Shown piece after piece: positions 39,631 to 47,991 of a stretch of DNA of 64,000 nucleotides (its first letter is position 1; each line of letters begins with the position of its first letter). Source of the DNA: Leptolyngbya sp. Heron Island J. Lineage in GTDB: Bacteria > Cyanobacteriota > Cyanobacteriia > Phormidesmidales > Phormidesmidaceae. The translations under genes and the position numbers were made by a program. The DNA lies in assembly GCF_000482245.1 (NCBI RefSeq), contig NZ_AWNH01000084.1, positions 21,835-85,834 on the forward strand, in the 5' to 3' direction. Under the pieces are notes generated by a model that worked only from the letters and a program-made list of their open reading frames with translations, was not told the DNA's origin and did not search any database.

Positions 39631-40470
39631 ATGTCTAAGTCGGTTGCTAACTCTCAATCCCAGTCTGATAGTCTTGTTTCGGCGGAGGTCATGCATGTGC
39701 TGGCCCAGGAGAAAAAACTAGTGACGCCAATACGGATTGTGTGGTTGCTAGTTGCGATCGCAGTCTTAGCCTACGCTGCCCAAAAAAGTGATCTCAGTTT
39801 TGTCGAGTTAGCCGAAGGTACGGGCAACATGGCTGAATATGTCAGCCGTTACTTTCCCCCCGACTTCACCGACTGGAGGTTTTACCTCTCAGACATTTTA
39901 GAAACCATCGGCATGGGTATCTGGGGCACCCTGATGGCGTCTATTCTGGCGGTGCCCCTAGCGATTATGGCTGCCGAAAACGTTGCCCCACTTTGGCTGG
40001 TCTTTATCATTCGCCGATTTATGGACGCCATGCGGGCCATTAATGAAGTTGTTTTTGCCTTGATTTTTGTGGTCGCTGTTGGGCTAGGTCCCTTTGCTGG
40101 TGTGCTGGCCTTGTTTGTTCATACCACGGGCACCCTCGGCAAACTATTCTCAGAAGCCATTGAAGCCATTGACCCTGGCCCAGTAGAAGGCATTCGAGCG
40201 ACCGGTGCCTCCAAGCTACAGGAAATTATCTTTGGGGTCGTTCCCCAGGTAATTCCCCTATGGACATCCTTTACCCTCTATCGGTTTGAAGCCAACGTTC
40301 GCTCAGCATCTGTATTGGGCATCGTGGGGGCAGGTGGTATTGGCGTTTCACTTTACCAAAGTTTTCGAGCGTTTAAGTATGGCAAAGTTTCTGCTATTTT
40401 GATTATTTTAATCCTGGCCGTAAGCCTGATTGATACAGCGTCAGCTAAAATTCGTCAACGCCTGATCTAG
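39631..40470 (+). CDS. phnE: Phosphonate ABC transporter permease PhnE
   Basis: The permease has about 279 residues and around six membrane helices (first near residues 33-50). The binding-protein-dependent transport signature for ATPase contact is EGIRATGASKLQEIIFGVVP. The end, SLIDTASAKIRQRL, is typical of PhnE. An upstream in-frame ATG at 39571 would place the start before the strong hairpin at 39577-39610. I therefore choose ATG 39631, which gives the usual N-terminus MSKSVANSQ. Confidence 0.88.
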   Translation: MSKSVANSQSQSDSLVSAEVMHVLAQEKKLVTPIRIVWLLVAIAVLAYAAQKSDLSFVELAEGTGNMAEYVSRYFPPDFTDWRFYLSDILETIGMGIWGTLMASILAVPLAIMAAENVAPLWLVFIIRRFMDAMRAINEVVFALIFVVAVGLGPFAGVLALFVHTTGTLGKLFSEAIEAIDPGPVEGIRATGASKLQEIIFGVVPQVIPLWTSFTLYRFEANVRSASVLGIVGAGGIGVSLYQSFRAFKYGKVSAILIILILAVSLIDTASAKIRQRLI

Positions 40471-40479
40471 GAGGAACGC

Positions 40480-40842
40480 GTGGGAATTGAACTGTTGCTA
40501 TATTTAAGCCTGGGTCTTGGTGTTGGTACTCTCAGTGGTCTCATTGGCATTGGCGGGGGTGTTTTGATTACCCCCGCTTTAATCTATCTATTTGGATTTT
40601 CACAGCACAATGCCCAGGGCACCACGTTAGCTCTACTGGTTCCTCCCATCGGTCTGTTGGGAGCCTGGACTTACTTTCAGCAAGGCCATGTTGATGTGAG
40701 AGCGGCTACACTTATCTGTCTTGGATTTGTGTTTGGAGGACTCATGGGAGCAAAGTTAGCCATTGGCTTGCCAGAACAATTATTGCAACGAGTCTTTGGC
40801 GTTTCGCTAATTGCAGTCGGTATCCGGATGCTCAGTCGTTAG
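40480..40842 (+). CDS. Half-size TauE/SafE-family membrane protein
   Basis: The protein has 120 residues and four predicted membrane helices. It matches one half of TauE/SafE (DUF81) anion exporters, with GTLSGLIGIGGGVLITPALI and the motif GTTLALLVPPIG. Full-length members have a duplicated set of about eight helices, so a dimer would be needed. It starts with GTG 10 bp after phnE, preceded by AGGAGG, and is followed by a strong terminator, so it is the last gene of the phn operon. The link suggests an anion-transport role, but substrate is unknown. Confidence 0.78.
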   Translation: MGIELLLYLSLGLGVGTLSGLIGIGGGVLITPALIYLFGFSQHNAQGTTLALLVPPIGLLGAWTYFQQGHVDVRAATLICLGFVFGGLMGAKLAIGLPEQLLQRVFGVSLIAVGIRMLSR

Positions 40843-40867
40843 AGGATTGCACAAAATCGACAACAAG

Positions 40868-40905
40868 AAAACGATATCCCGATCAAATCGGGATATCGTT
40901 TTTCC
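40868..40905 (+). terminator. Strong intrinsic terminator of the phn operon
   Basis: The stem AAACGATATCCCGAT (ending 40883) pairs with ATCGGGATATCGTTT (from 40887) over a 3-base loop and runs into a T-tract. Because the stem is A/T-flanked it could also stop the convergent PTPA-CTERM gene. Confidence 0.85.
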
Positions 40906-40924
40906 TATATACGCAACAAACTGG

Positions 40925-41449
40925 CTAAACTTGCTCAGCCTGGGCCACATTACGTTTGCGGATAGCTGCCATGCCCATGCCGATTAGACCGGGCAGGAGA
41001 GCTGGGGTAGGAATGGGAGCTGGCATATCGTTATTGCCGCCGTTGTTGCCGCCATTATTACCGCCGTTGTTACCGCCGTTATTGCCGCCACCAGGATTAT
41101 TGGGTTCCATAAAACTGCTTGATATGGAGTTGCTATCCCCATCACCGTTCAAGAGTTCCAACAAGATCCAAGCAACAATCCCCATCGCCATCAGCTCGTT
41201 AAGCGCAGAATTGCCTCCCATAGTTTCACCTGTAGTACCCTGGGAAAGTAGACTTGGAGGGCTAATGTCGAAATCTGATTCACCAAAACCAACCGGTTGA
41301 TTATTTAGAGAGTTGGAGAATGCGGGATTTGTGAACGTATTATAGTTGTTAGAACGGAGGCTAAATGCATGGGCAGACCCAGCAGTTGAAATTAGAGCTG
41401 TTGTGACAGCACCTAGTGCTACACAAGAAATTCTTTTGAACATAGTCAT
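40925..41449 (-). CDS. PTPA-CTERM sorting-signal protein
   Basis: The protein has about 174 residues. A signal peptide ends near SAHAFS. The middle is Ser/Asn-rich with a short hydrophobic stretch (MGIVAWILLELL). A run of GGNN repeats precedes the C-terminal sorting signal: PTPALLPG, a hydrophobic helix, then a basic end (IRKRN). This is the PTPA-type variant of PEP-CTERM signals, cut and anchored by an exosortase; one is encoded about 5.5 kb away at 46403. No catalytic domain is visible. It is probably a surface or matrix protein. The ATG at 41449 is used instead of TTG 41452. Confidence 0.75.
   Translation of the reverse strand: MTMFKRISCVALGAVTTALISTAGSAHAFSLRSNNYNTFTNPAFSNSLNNQPVGFGESDFDISPPSLLSQGTTGETMGGNSALNELMAMGIVAWILLELLNGDGDSNSISSSFMEPNNPGGGNNGGNNGGNNGGNNGGNNDMPAPIPTPALLPGLIGMGMAAIRKRNVAQAEQV
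41033..41095 (-). repeat. GGNN-coding minisatellite in the PTPA-CTERM gene
   Basis: Five nearly identical 12-bp units encode Gly-Gly-Asn-Asn just before the sorting signal. Variation is at third codon positions (GTT/ATT, GCC/ACC on the + strand), so the peptide repeat is selected or recently expanded. Confidence 0.75.
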
Positions 41450-42279
41450 CAAGTAACAAGAAGAACAACAAAACCATGGAATGAATAAGCCTCATTATTA
41501 GTAGATGACTTAAGGAACCCAACTTAGTAGAGGCTACACGCTAGAGGTGCAAAATTTCCCAAAACTAAGGCTACAACGTACTAAAGCTTGAAAAAAGTTC
41601 ATTTTCATACTTTCAGCTTCCCCAACTTTATTCAAAGTGATAGCTAGGGTTCAGAAGAATAAAAGTTGAAATGCTTCTCCATAGTCAAAACTTGATAGAA
41701 AATAGCTTTCAGTACATTATTAATAGATAAAAAATCGCATTATTTAGAGGATGTATAAAGAGTATTGGAAGATGGGCTTACAGCGAATATCGAGAGTGAG
41801 CGCTATTGGTTGAGCCCCTCCACCTAGCTCATCTGCCCTTGCCAAAGGGAGAACACTTCAGAACATAATTCATGCTGGTGTTCTATTTATCTGCTAACCT
41901 TTTTGTTCAGTGGTTAGATTCTCGCTCTAATTAAATAGTGCGTTGTTTCTAATTCCACAGTGAATGCAGGTTTAGTTAGGACAATTTGACAACTCAAAAT
42001 CTGAGCACTTCAGCCCTCTCTTTCATCCCTCCGTTTTCATACTTTTGCCTTTTTCTATATGCCTTTAAACTAAAAAAAGGGTTAAGTCTCCTTATCATCA
42101 GAGACTTAACCCTATAACCACCATGTTGGTTGCAAATAACAGTTATTCGGTTTTTATAAGCTTTTGATACCCTTAGGCAACGTCTGAATAGAGTTGTCCG
42201 TCGAGAAAGATGATCCGATCAAAAACTGTTGCTGATTTAACTGGGGATCAACAACGGTAACACATTAGCGGCAAAACAT
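41450..42279. other. 830-bp intergenic region
   Basis: No gene is supported. A terminator for the gene to the right lies at 42079-42112. On the minus strand 42150-42265 has a 35-codon open stretch (VTVVDPQLNQQQFLIGSSF onward) without a start codon; it may be a relic or chance. Confidence 0.4.
42079..42112 (-). terminator. Intrinsic terminator
   Basis: Perfect 12-bp arms GGGTTAAGTCTC (42079-42090) and GAGACTTAACCC (42101-42112) enclose a 10-base loop. On the minus strand a run of seven T follows. It lies 167 bp past the stop of the coiled-coil protein gene. Confidence 0.8.
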
Positions 42280-43452
42280 TTAGGTCAGCTGACTCTGTAA
42301 TGCTTCACGCTTGGCAATGTATTGTTGCAAGACCTGGTTATGACCATCAAGCTGACGTTGCATGACCGCATACTGTCTCAATAGGCTGGCTAACTCGGTC
42401 CGTCGCTCAGTCAGTTTTGCTTCAATTTGATTCAGGGTCCGTTGCTCCATGGCAACCATTTTTTGTTGATGGGATAAATCCATCAGGTCCTGTAGAGAGG
42501 TTTGATAGGTGGGCTCCTGCCAAAGTGGATCAGCAGATTCTAAACTGGCGGTATAAATGTAGTCTGCCAGCACCATCTGAGCGGTGTAACGGAGCTGATT
42601 CTCAATTTGGTAATAGGTGGCGTAAAGCTCGCCTAGGTGGGTGTTGTCTAAATCGGGATTGCTAAATTCAACCCTAATATCTGCTTCTATGGCCTGGAGT
42701 TGTTGTAGCTGATTTTGGTATTGGGTATCTGCTTGCAACAGATTGGTGAAATAGCTGGCTTCATCTGGCTGTAGGGCCAAAAGTGAGGTGACACTGACTA
42801 CTTTTTGATTCAGCTCTTGCGATCGCACCACTAACTCAGCCTGTCTATTCGCCAGATCGCCGCTGCGATAGGCCAAAACCGTACGATGGGTTTGCAGGTT
42901 CTGAGTAGTATGCTTTGACTGAAACAACTGCATCTCTGCCCGGAGCTGACGCACCTGATCCTGAATTTGAGGAACCTGTTGTTCAATAAATTCAAGCCCC
43001 TTACAGGTACTGTCCTTACAAGTATTACCACTGTTCTGAGCGTTCGCACTAAACGATACGCTGGCGGCAGCCTGTGGACTGGCAATCGGCGGTGTAGACA
43101 CCTGGGCATCCGTCTCAGACTTAGCAGGATTAACACTGACCGTATTACCAGAGGCTGGCCCAGTCTCCTCTGGCTGCCAAAGGCCAGTCTCCGTATACTG
43201 CATGATGGCCCCGGCAGAACAGACGACCGTTGCGCCAATGGCCAGAGCCGTATGATATTGCCAGGGTGAAGTATGGGGTGTAGGTACCGACAAACCATCT
43301 AGCTCATCCGCCCAGTAAACGTTATCAGATTCAATAGTGTCAGAATCTAAATTATTATCTTGACGTTGGTAGAGCGTTTGATCCCCCAGACAATCAGCAG
43401 CTAGCCGGGGCCAGGCTTGGATGGATTTAGTAACGTTACAGAAAGAAGTCAT
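42280..43452 (-). CDS. Unrecognised coiled-coil protein with one membrane helix
   Basis: The protein has 390 residues and I do not recognise the family. Residues 1-65 are polar and acidic (cytoplasmic side). One hydrophobic helix lies near 68-85 (TALAIGATVVCSAGAIM). A Pro/Ser/Ala-rich linker follows to about 135, with a Cys pair (NTCKDSTCKG). The rest is Gln/Leu-rich coiled coil (QVRQLRAEMQLF, ELVVRSQELNQK, QRTLNQIEAKLTERRTEL). The layout suggests an envelope-spanning structural or polysaccharide-export-associated protein. The sugar transferase downstream on the other strand fits that but proves nothing. Confidence 0.65.
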   Translation of the reverse strand: MTSFCNVTKSIQAWPRLAADCLGDQTLYQRQDNNLDSDTIESDNVYWADELDGLSVPTPHTSPWQYHTALAIGATVVCSAGAIMQYTETGLWQPEETGPASGNTVSVNPAKSETDAQVSTPPIASPQAAASVSFSANAQNSGNTCKDSTCKGLEFIEQQVPQIQDQVRQLRAEMQLFQSKHTTQNLQTHRTVLAYRSGDLANRQAELVVRSQELNQKVVSVTSLLALQPDEASYFTNLLQADTQYQNQLQQLQAIEADIRVEFSNPDLDNTHLGELYATYYQIENQLRYTAQMVLADYIYTASLESADPLWQEPTYQTSLQDLMDLSHQQKMVAMEQRTLNQIEAKLTERRTELASLLRQYAVMQRQLDGHNQVLQQYIAKREALQSQLT

Positions 43453-44083
43453 ACCAACGCAGACAGAAACAACATGGCTTGGCTTACAGCCTCTTACAAA
43501 GGTTTTAAGAAAATGTCCGGGGATTTACAGAAAAAAAGCCTGGGTCCATGGCAAACCCTAACCTAACCTTAAGTGAAAATCACCTGGTGGCTATGTTCTG
43601 AGCGATCCCACTGGCAGTGTAAACCCTGACATTTCTCCGTTGCTGATTCAGAGGATAGACCGGTCTGCAAGCAGTGCAATTAGCCCAGACTTTGCAGATG
43701 AAATTATAGTTTGGCTCAGCAACACCCCTGACATTTAGTAACCTTCAAAAAGCATCTAAGGCATGAGGATTCAATTAGGTCCTATTTTTTGCCCTACAGG
43801 CGTTCCATGGAGCACCTCTGCAGACAACACTGTTGGACTTATAAAATCCTGATGCCTAACTTATAACGTCATACATCACCTTTCACCTGAGGTAGTGTGA
43901 GCCTGGTCACTAAAAACATAGTACAAACTACAAACATTTCATAAAGCCAGAAAAGCTTATTATAAAGCCTGCTTTTTTTCCAGATATCGACAGTGTATTA
44001 GGAAGATACAGATAGATATGAGATACAGCACGCAAGTTATTCGCTTATAGATGCATGCAGACTTCTGTTGTTGCACCCATTAA
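43453..44083. other. 631-bp divergent intergenic region
   Basis: No gene is seen between the coiled-coil protein and the sugar transferase. A weak hairpin with a T-run (AAAAGC at 43951, GCTTTTTTT at 43971) could attenuate transcription toward the transferase. Confidence 0.35.
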
Positions 44084-44809
44084 ATGAGGCAGCAGTCTGT
44101 TGGTTTTAAAGAAATACACACCTCTCCTTGCGCTCAAACAGCTTTTTGCGTTATGCGACTCTCGTCATACTCTCCCATTTCGCAGGTAATTTCCCCTGCG
44201 CTCCATCCTTCTGTGCGTAGTAAGGGCAAGCGGTGTATAGATATAGTTGGTGCCTTATTAGGCCTATCCATCACCGCTATTTTGTTTTTACCTATCGTAT
44301 TTGCTATTAGATTAGATTCTTCCGGTCCTATCTTTTATACGCAGCGACGCTGTGGTTTAAAAGGTAAACAGTTCAAGATCTGGAAATTTCGTTCCATGGT
44401 GACTAATGCTGAACAGCTGAAGCATATGGTTGAAAACGAAGCTGACGGACATATCTTTAAGAACCGGAACGATCCGAGAATTACTCGGGTAGGACAGTTC
44501 CTTAGGAAAACAAGTCTAGATGAGTTACCGCAGTTTTTCAATGTTCTGAAGGGTGACATGAGTCTTGTGGGGACTCGTCCTCCTACATCTGATGAGGTAG
44601 AGAATTACTCTAGCTATCATTTGCAGCGTTTGAATGTGAAACCTGGCATTACCGGCGAGTGGCAGGTTTACGGACGTTCTAATGTAGAAAAATTTGACGA
44701 AATTGTACGGATGGATCTTAACTACCAGCGAAAATGGTCAGTACACTATGATCTTCTTTTGATTTTAAGGACTATTGTCGTTGTTCTGGGTAAACAGGGG
44801 GCTTATTAA
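44084..44809 (+). CDS. Bacterial sugar transferase (initiating phosphoglycosyltransferase, short form)
   Basis: The protein has 241 residues and a Bac_transf (PF02397) domain covering about 47-241. One re-entrant or membrane helix (DIVGALLGLSITAILFLP) is followed by IFYTQRRCGLKGKQFKIWKF, the catalytic DE pair region (SLDELPQFFNVLKGDMSLVG), TRPP and VKPGITGEWQVYGRS. Such monotopic enzymes move a sugar phosphate from UDP-sugar to undecaprenyl phosphate and start exopolysaccharide repeat units. It lacks the extra N-terminal helices of WcaJ-type enzymes. ATG 44153 is an alternative start. No other glycosyltransferase lies beside it. Confidence 0.88.
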   Translation: MRQQSVGFKEIHTSPCAQTAFCVMRLSSYSPISQVISPALHPSVRSKGKRCIDIVGALLGLSITAILFLPIVFAIRLDSSGPIFYTQRRCGLKGKQFKIWKFRSMVTNAEQLKHMVENEADGHIFKNRNDPRITRVGQFLRKTSLDELPQFFNVLKGDMSLVGTRPPTSDEVENYSSYHLQRLNVKPGITGEWQVYGRSNVEKFDEIVRMDLNYQRKWSVHYDLLLILRTIVVVLGKQGAY

Positions 44810-45027
44810 GCATATTGGTAATCGAGTTCAGCTCTATTTGTTGTTCTTACTAATGCAATGTATGTCACCAAATAGAGTGCCATTGCTGATCATCTTAACC
44901 GAGGGCTCTACGAGTCCCCGGTAATTTACTTCTGTTTATCCATGACAATAGTGCGGTTTTCTTTCGGTTTTCTAAATTGGGGACTGCTGATTGATTTTTC
45001 TATCTGTTGTCATCTATCTTGTTTTCT

Positions 45028-45663
45028 ATGACAAGCCTTCCTAGACCAGTCTCTTCCAGTGTTGGGCAGTCGTCTGCCGCTCACTATGGTACACAGCCTT
45101 CAGCCGGCAAGAATATTTGCTTGGTGGTGGGGTTGACCTGTCTGCTTGGTTTTCTGGTTGATACGCTGGTATTAAGTACACCACCAGACCCTTTGTCTCT
45201 AGAGTGGCGGGTTAATTTATTGCAGCAAATGGGCGATCGCAGTATCATTCTGCTGTTTGCAGTTGCCCTGCTGATGTATGCATTTTTTGACCAGCGTCGG
45301 TTAAAACGACCGTTAGGTTTTGTCAGTTTGGTGCTGGGTGTGGCCTTTATGCTCTCTTGTGTTTTGGTAATTCGCGACAGTCTCATCTTGCAAAGTGAGA
45401 CATTGCAAAATATCAGTAATCGACAGCAATATGTGCAGTCGCAAATTGACGAAGTTCGCAATGGCAATACCGACAATCTAACGGCCAACTTAACTGCTGA
45501 CCAGCTGCAGCAGGCTTCACAGCAACTGGCTAACCAGGCATCAACGCTGAAGCAAGATGCTCGTCACGATATTACTAAAGCAGGGGTGGCGAGTATGGGA
45601 AATCTTATCGCTGTTGGTCTAGGGATGTTGGGACTGGGGCGATTGGGGATCAGGCGCTCCTGA
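45028..45663 (+). CDS. HpsJ-like membrane protein (exosortase-associated type)
   Basis: The protein has about 211 residues. Membrane helices are near residues 27-45, 68-85 and 95-115. A polar coiled-coil loop (ISNRQQYVQSQIDEVRNGN, then LTADQLQQASQQL) and a C-terminal hydrophobic segment (NLIAVGLGMLGLGRLG) follow. The layout matches HpsJ-like proteins that accompany cyanoexosortases; one is encoded 740 bp downstream. I start at ATG 45028 instead of TTG 45007. The assignment rests on topology and neighbourhood, so it is moderate. Confidence 0.6.
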   Translation: MTSLPRPVSSSVGQSSAAHYGTQPSAGKNICLVVGLTCLLGFLVDTLVLSTPPDPLSLEWRVNLLQQMGDRSIILLFAVALLMYAFFDQRRLKRPLGFVSLVLGVAFMLSCVLVIRDSLILQSETLQNISNRQQYVQSQIDEVRNGNTDNLTANLTADQLQQASQQLANQASTLKQDARHDITKAGVASMGNLIAVGLGMLGLGRLGIRRS

Positions 45664-46402
45664 CCAGGATGCAATATTGCCATGGGACCGTTGAGATAGA
45701 GGTTTAAGCCCTAATTATCAAGGCATAGTCTCTAATTTTGGATGATTTAGACGGCTCAAACGAGGCCATCCTTCACTCATCAGTGAAGGATGGCCTCTGT
45801 TTATCTAATTGCGTTGAAAGTCAGATCCAGGCTAGCCTGTGGGATAAAGTGGAGGGTGCGATCGCACCTCAGAGACAAGCGGCTGGTGTTGAGCTATTTA
45901 AAGTGTCACCTCTTATAGATATATCAGTTTGATGCGTTAGATAATATAACCAAGAGAGCTTGATAAGCATCTGTTTTTCTGTTCTTGTATGTGCATCTCG
46001 ACACCTTAAAGCTTGTATATATAGTAACGTTTACACCACAAGCTATCCCTGTTTACTCGTGCAACTTTAACACATACTCCAGACTTAATGGAAAGTGGGT
46101 AACCTAGCCTGTAGCATATCCAACTGGTAATCTGTAGTTTTTACTACATCAAGATGTCAATTCCGGATGTGAGTAAGGTTCAAAGATCTAGAGTTAGAGG
46201 TTTGGAGCGGTCTCTACCAATACGTTTTGTTCAAACCCAACATTTTTCCCACAAAATTATGACGAATCTAAGCCTGAAACGGTAATCACGATTGCTTTTC
46301 TCCCTACTTTTCCCGGAGTCATAGCTGCATCTTCAGTAAATTACTGATATCAATTGTTGTAGATACTAAGCAGACTCTGTTTCTGGTGTGGAGTGAAACG
46401 CT
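45664..46402. other. 739-bp intergenic region before the exosortase
   Basis: No gene is supported. The strong terminator at 45762-45797 ends the HpsJ-like transcript, so the exosortase must have its own promoter in the A/T-rich second half. Confidence 0.5.
45762..45797 (+). terminator. Strong intrinsic terminator
   Basis: Perfect 16-bp arms GAGGCCATCCTTCACT (45762-45777) and AGTGAAGGATGGCCTC (45782-45797) close a 4-base loop and are followed by TGTTTAT. It is 98 bp past the HpsJ-like gene. Confidence 0.85.
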
Positions 46403-47323
46403 ATGAATTCGGTGAAACAGGTTAGCCAAGATGGGATTGAGTATTTACAAATCCTGCTCAAGACACATCATGGCCGCATAGTCTTGTTGGGCCTGACAGT
46501 TGGTTTAATTTATTTCCCACTGTGGGCCTATGATCTAGTAATACGTTCAATTAGTGGCTCTACAGGATTAGCGCTCATTTCCTGTGCAACTTTGATGGCG
46601 TTAGTACCTCTGTGGAAAAAGCGGCAACAACTAGTCCAGCTAGCAGCTTCTGAAGAAGATCAGGCCATTGGGCATCTATTAATTTTAGGCAGTGTGGCCA
46701 TCTTTCCATTCTTTCGCTCAGAAATGTGGGCTCAGGCACTTATCTGGCTATTTATTCTAATTGGTATTGCCCTAAGCACCTGGGGAGCAGGCTTTTTTGC
46801 TCAGAACCCGTTAACAACATTGTTAATGCCAATGACAGTTTATACGCGTCCTGGTATTCTAGCTCAGGGAGCTTGGCGGTTTGTCATGCCGCCGCACTTC
46901 TTAGAGAATATTATGGCATCTGTCAGCACTAAGATGTTGCAGTTACTCGGTCAACCGGCGATGGTTGAAGGCCGTTTCATTACGATGCCAACCGGGGGAG
47001 CAGTGGAGGTTGCCTGGCGGTGTAATGGATTTAACATGGCGGTTGCCATGGCGGTAACAGGGTTATTACTCGGCATCTTCTTTAAGCGCACTCGCTTACA
47101 AATTGTCAGGTTAATGCTCTTAGGAGCTGTTGTTGGCCTGGTGTTTAATGTTCCTAGAGTGATGTTAATGGCAATGGCCTACGCCTACTGGGGTGAGTGG
47201 TGGTTTGATTTTTGGCACGGTTCCTGGGGGGCTCAGATATTTGTAGGGGTATTATTTACCGTCTATTACTATGTAGCTATGGCCATACTAAATCGCCAAA
47301 AACACAGCTTCAAAAAGGCTTAG
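46403..47323 (+). CDS. Cyanoexosortase (transpeptidase-like membrane enzyme)
   Basis: The protein has 306 residues and about eight membrane helices. The exosortase catalytic residues are visible near the C-terminus: Cys207 (VEVAWRCNGFN), Arg252 (FNVPRVMLM) and His272 (DFWHGSWGAQ). These enzymes recognise PEP-CTERM-like tails, cut them and transfer the protein to the envelope. A matching PTPA-CTERM protein is encoded at 40925-41449, and an HpsJ-like partner upstream. The subtype (A, B or C) is not decided here. GGAG lies 10 bp before the ATG. Confidence 0.85.
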   Translation: MNSVKQVSQDGIEYLQILLKTHHGRIVLLGLTVGLIYFPLWAYDLVIRSISGSTGLALISCATLMALVPLWKKRQQLVQLAASEEDQAIGHLLILGSVAIFPFFRSEMWAQALIWLFILIGIALSTWGAGFFAQNPLTTLLMPMTVYTRPGILAQGAWRFVMPPHFLENIMASVSTKMLQLLGQPAMVEGRFITMPTGGAVEVAWRCNGFNMAVAMAVTGLLLGIFFKRTRLQIVRLMLLGAVVGLVFNVPRVMLMAMAYAYWGEWWFDFWHGSWGAQIFVGVLFTVYYYVAMAILNRQKHSFKKA

Positions 47324-47679
47324 TGCATCTGCTGTTGATAGCAACCATCATTGGATTCCAGCAAAAAGTAGGCAATTAAGCCCAAATAGCTAAAATTGTA
47401 CGGATTAATAAGTCTTGGTCAAGAAAATAATCATAACGATGTGCTTTTTTTGACCTGTTATCTATCCGTCTATAAAAGCTACTACCTATAAAGGCTAATA
47501 CTGTCCAGCTTTAAGGCGAAGCCAAAGACCTGCATCTATAACCAAGATACCCTAAGACGTATCTTACAACATAAAAGTTGTTAGGGGATAGGTCTTTGAC
47601 GACATACAGGCAGCGTAAGTTTCATATTTCATCCAATAAGCATCTGAATTAAACCCAAACTAGTTTCTCTTAGTTTTTT
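47324..47679. promoter_or_regulatory. Lasso operon promoter and leader region
   Basis: A possible promoter is TTGACC (47450-47455), 15 bp, TATAAA (47471-47476). The transcript would start near 47485 and carry a ~190-base leader containing the branched structure at 47523-47598 listed separately. No small gene is seen. Confidence 0.4.
47523..47598 (+). ncRNA. Candidate structured leader (three-way junction) of the lasso operon
   Basis: An outer 9-bp helix CAAAGACCT (47523-47531) with AGGTCTTTG (47590-47598) encloses two inner hairpins. The first is AAGATAC (47544-47550) with GTATCTT (47559-47565). The second is ACAAC (47566-47570) with GTTGT (47577-47581). All pairs are perfect. I know no riboswitch class with this sequence. 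It ends 81 bp before the first lasso gene and lacks a T-run. Confidence 0.45.
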
Positions 47680-47991
47680 ATGTCTTCTCAAACACTGAAT
47701 ATGCTATCAAGCACCGTCATCTCTCAATCTCCAGATCAAATTGCATCCGAGTTGGAAGGTGAGGCCGTCATCCTTAACTTAGCTTCAGGAACCTACTATG
47801 GCTTAAATGAGGTTGGTGCCAGGGTTTGGGATATGATTCAACAACCTTGCGCATTCAACAAAATTCTCCATACCTTGCTGGCAGAATATGATGTGCAGCC
47901 AGAAGTTTGTGAGCAAGACCTCACAACAATTCTTATGGAGATGAAAGATGCTTGTTTAATTGAGGTAAGTAATGATGAGGCGGCTAAATAG
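47680..47991 (+). CDS. Lasso peptide RiPP-recognition protein B1 (PqqD-like)
   Basis: The protein has 103 residues, a PqqD-family fold with a winged-helix core: GEAVILNLASGTYYGLNEVG and ARVWDMIQQP are the family hallmarks. B1 binds the leader peptide of the precursor and presents it to the B2 protease and the cyclase. The gene overlaps B2 by 20 bp, the usual split-B arrangement. It is the first gene of the lasso operon. Confidence 0.9.
   Translation: MSSQTLNMLSSTVISQSPDQIASELEGEAVILNLASGTYYGLNEVGARVWDMIQQPCAFNKILHTLLAEYDVQPEVCEQDLTTILMEMKDACLIEVSNDEAAK

Noticed and set aside
42150..42265. Possible second small RiPP precursor on the minus strand
   Set aside because: The open stretch lacks a start codon and the lasso leader pattern.
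44832..44877. Inverted repeat CTCTATTTG/CAAATAGAG after the sugar transferase
   Set aside because: The loop is 28 bases and no T-run follows, so it is not a convincing terminator.
45738..45932. 64-codon plus-strand open frame
   Set aside because: It runs straight through the strong terminator at 45762-45797, has no ribosome site and no recognisable domain.
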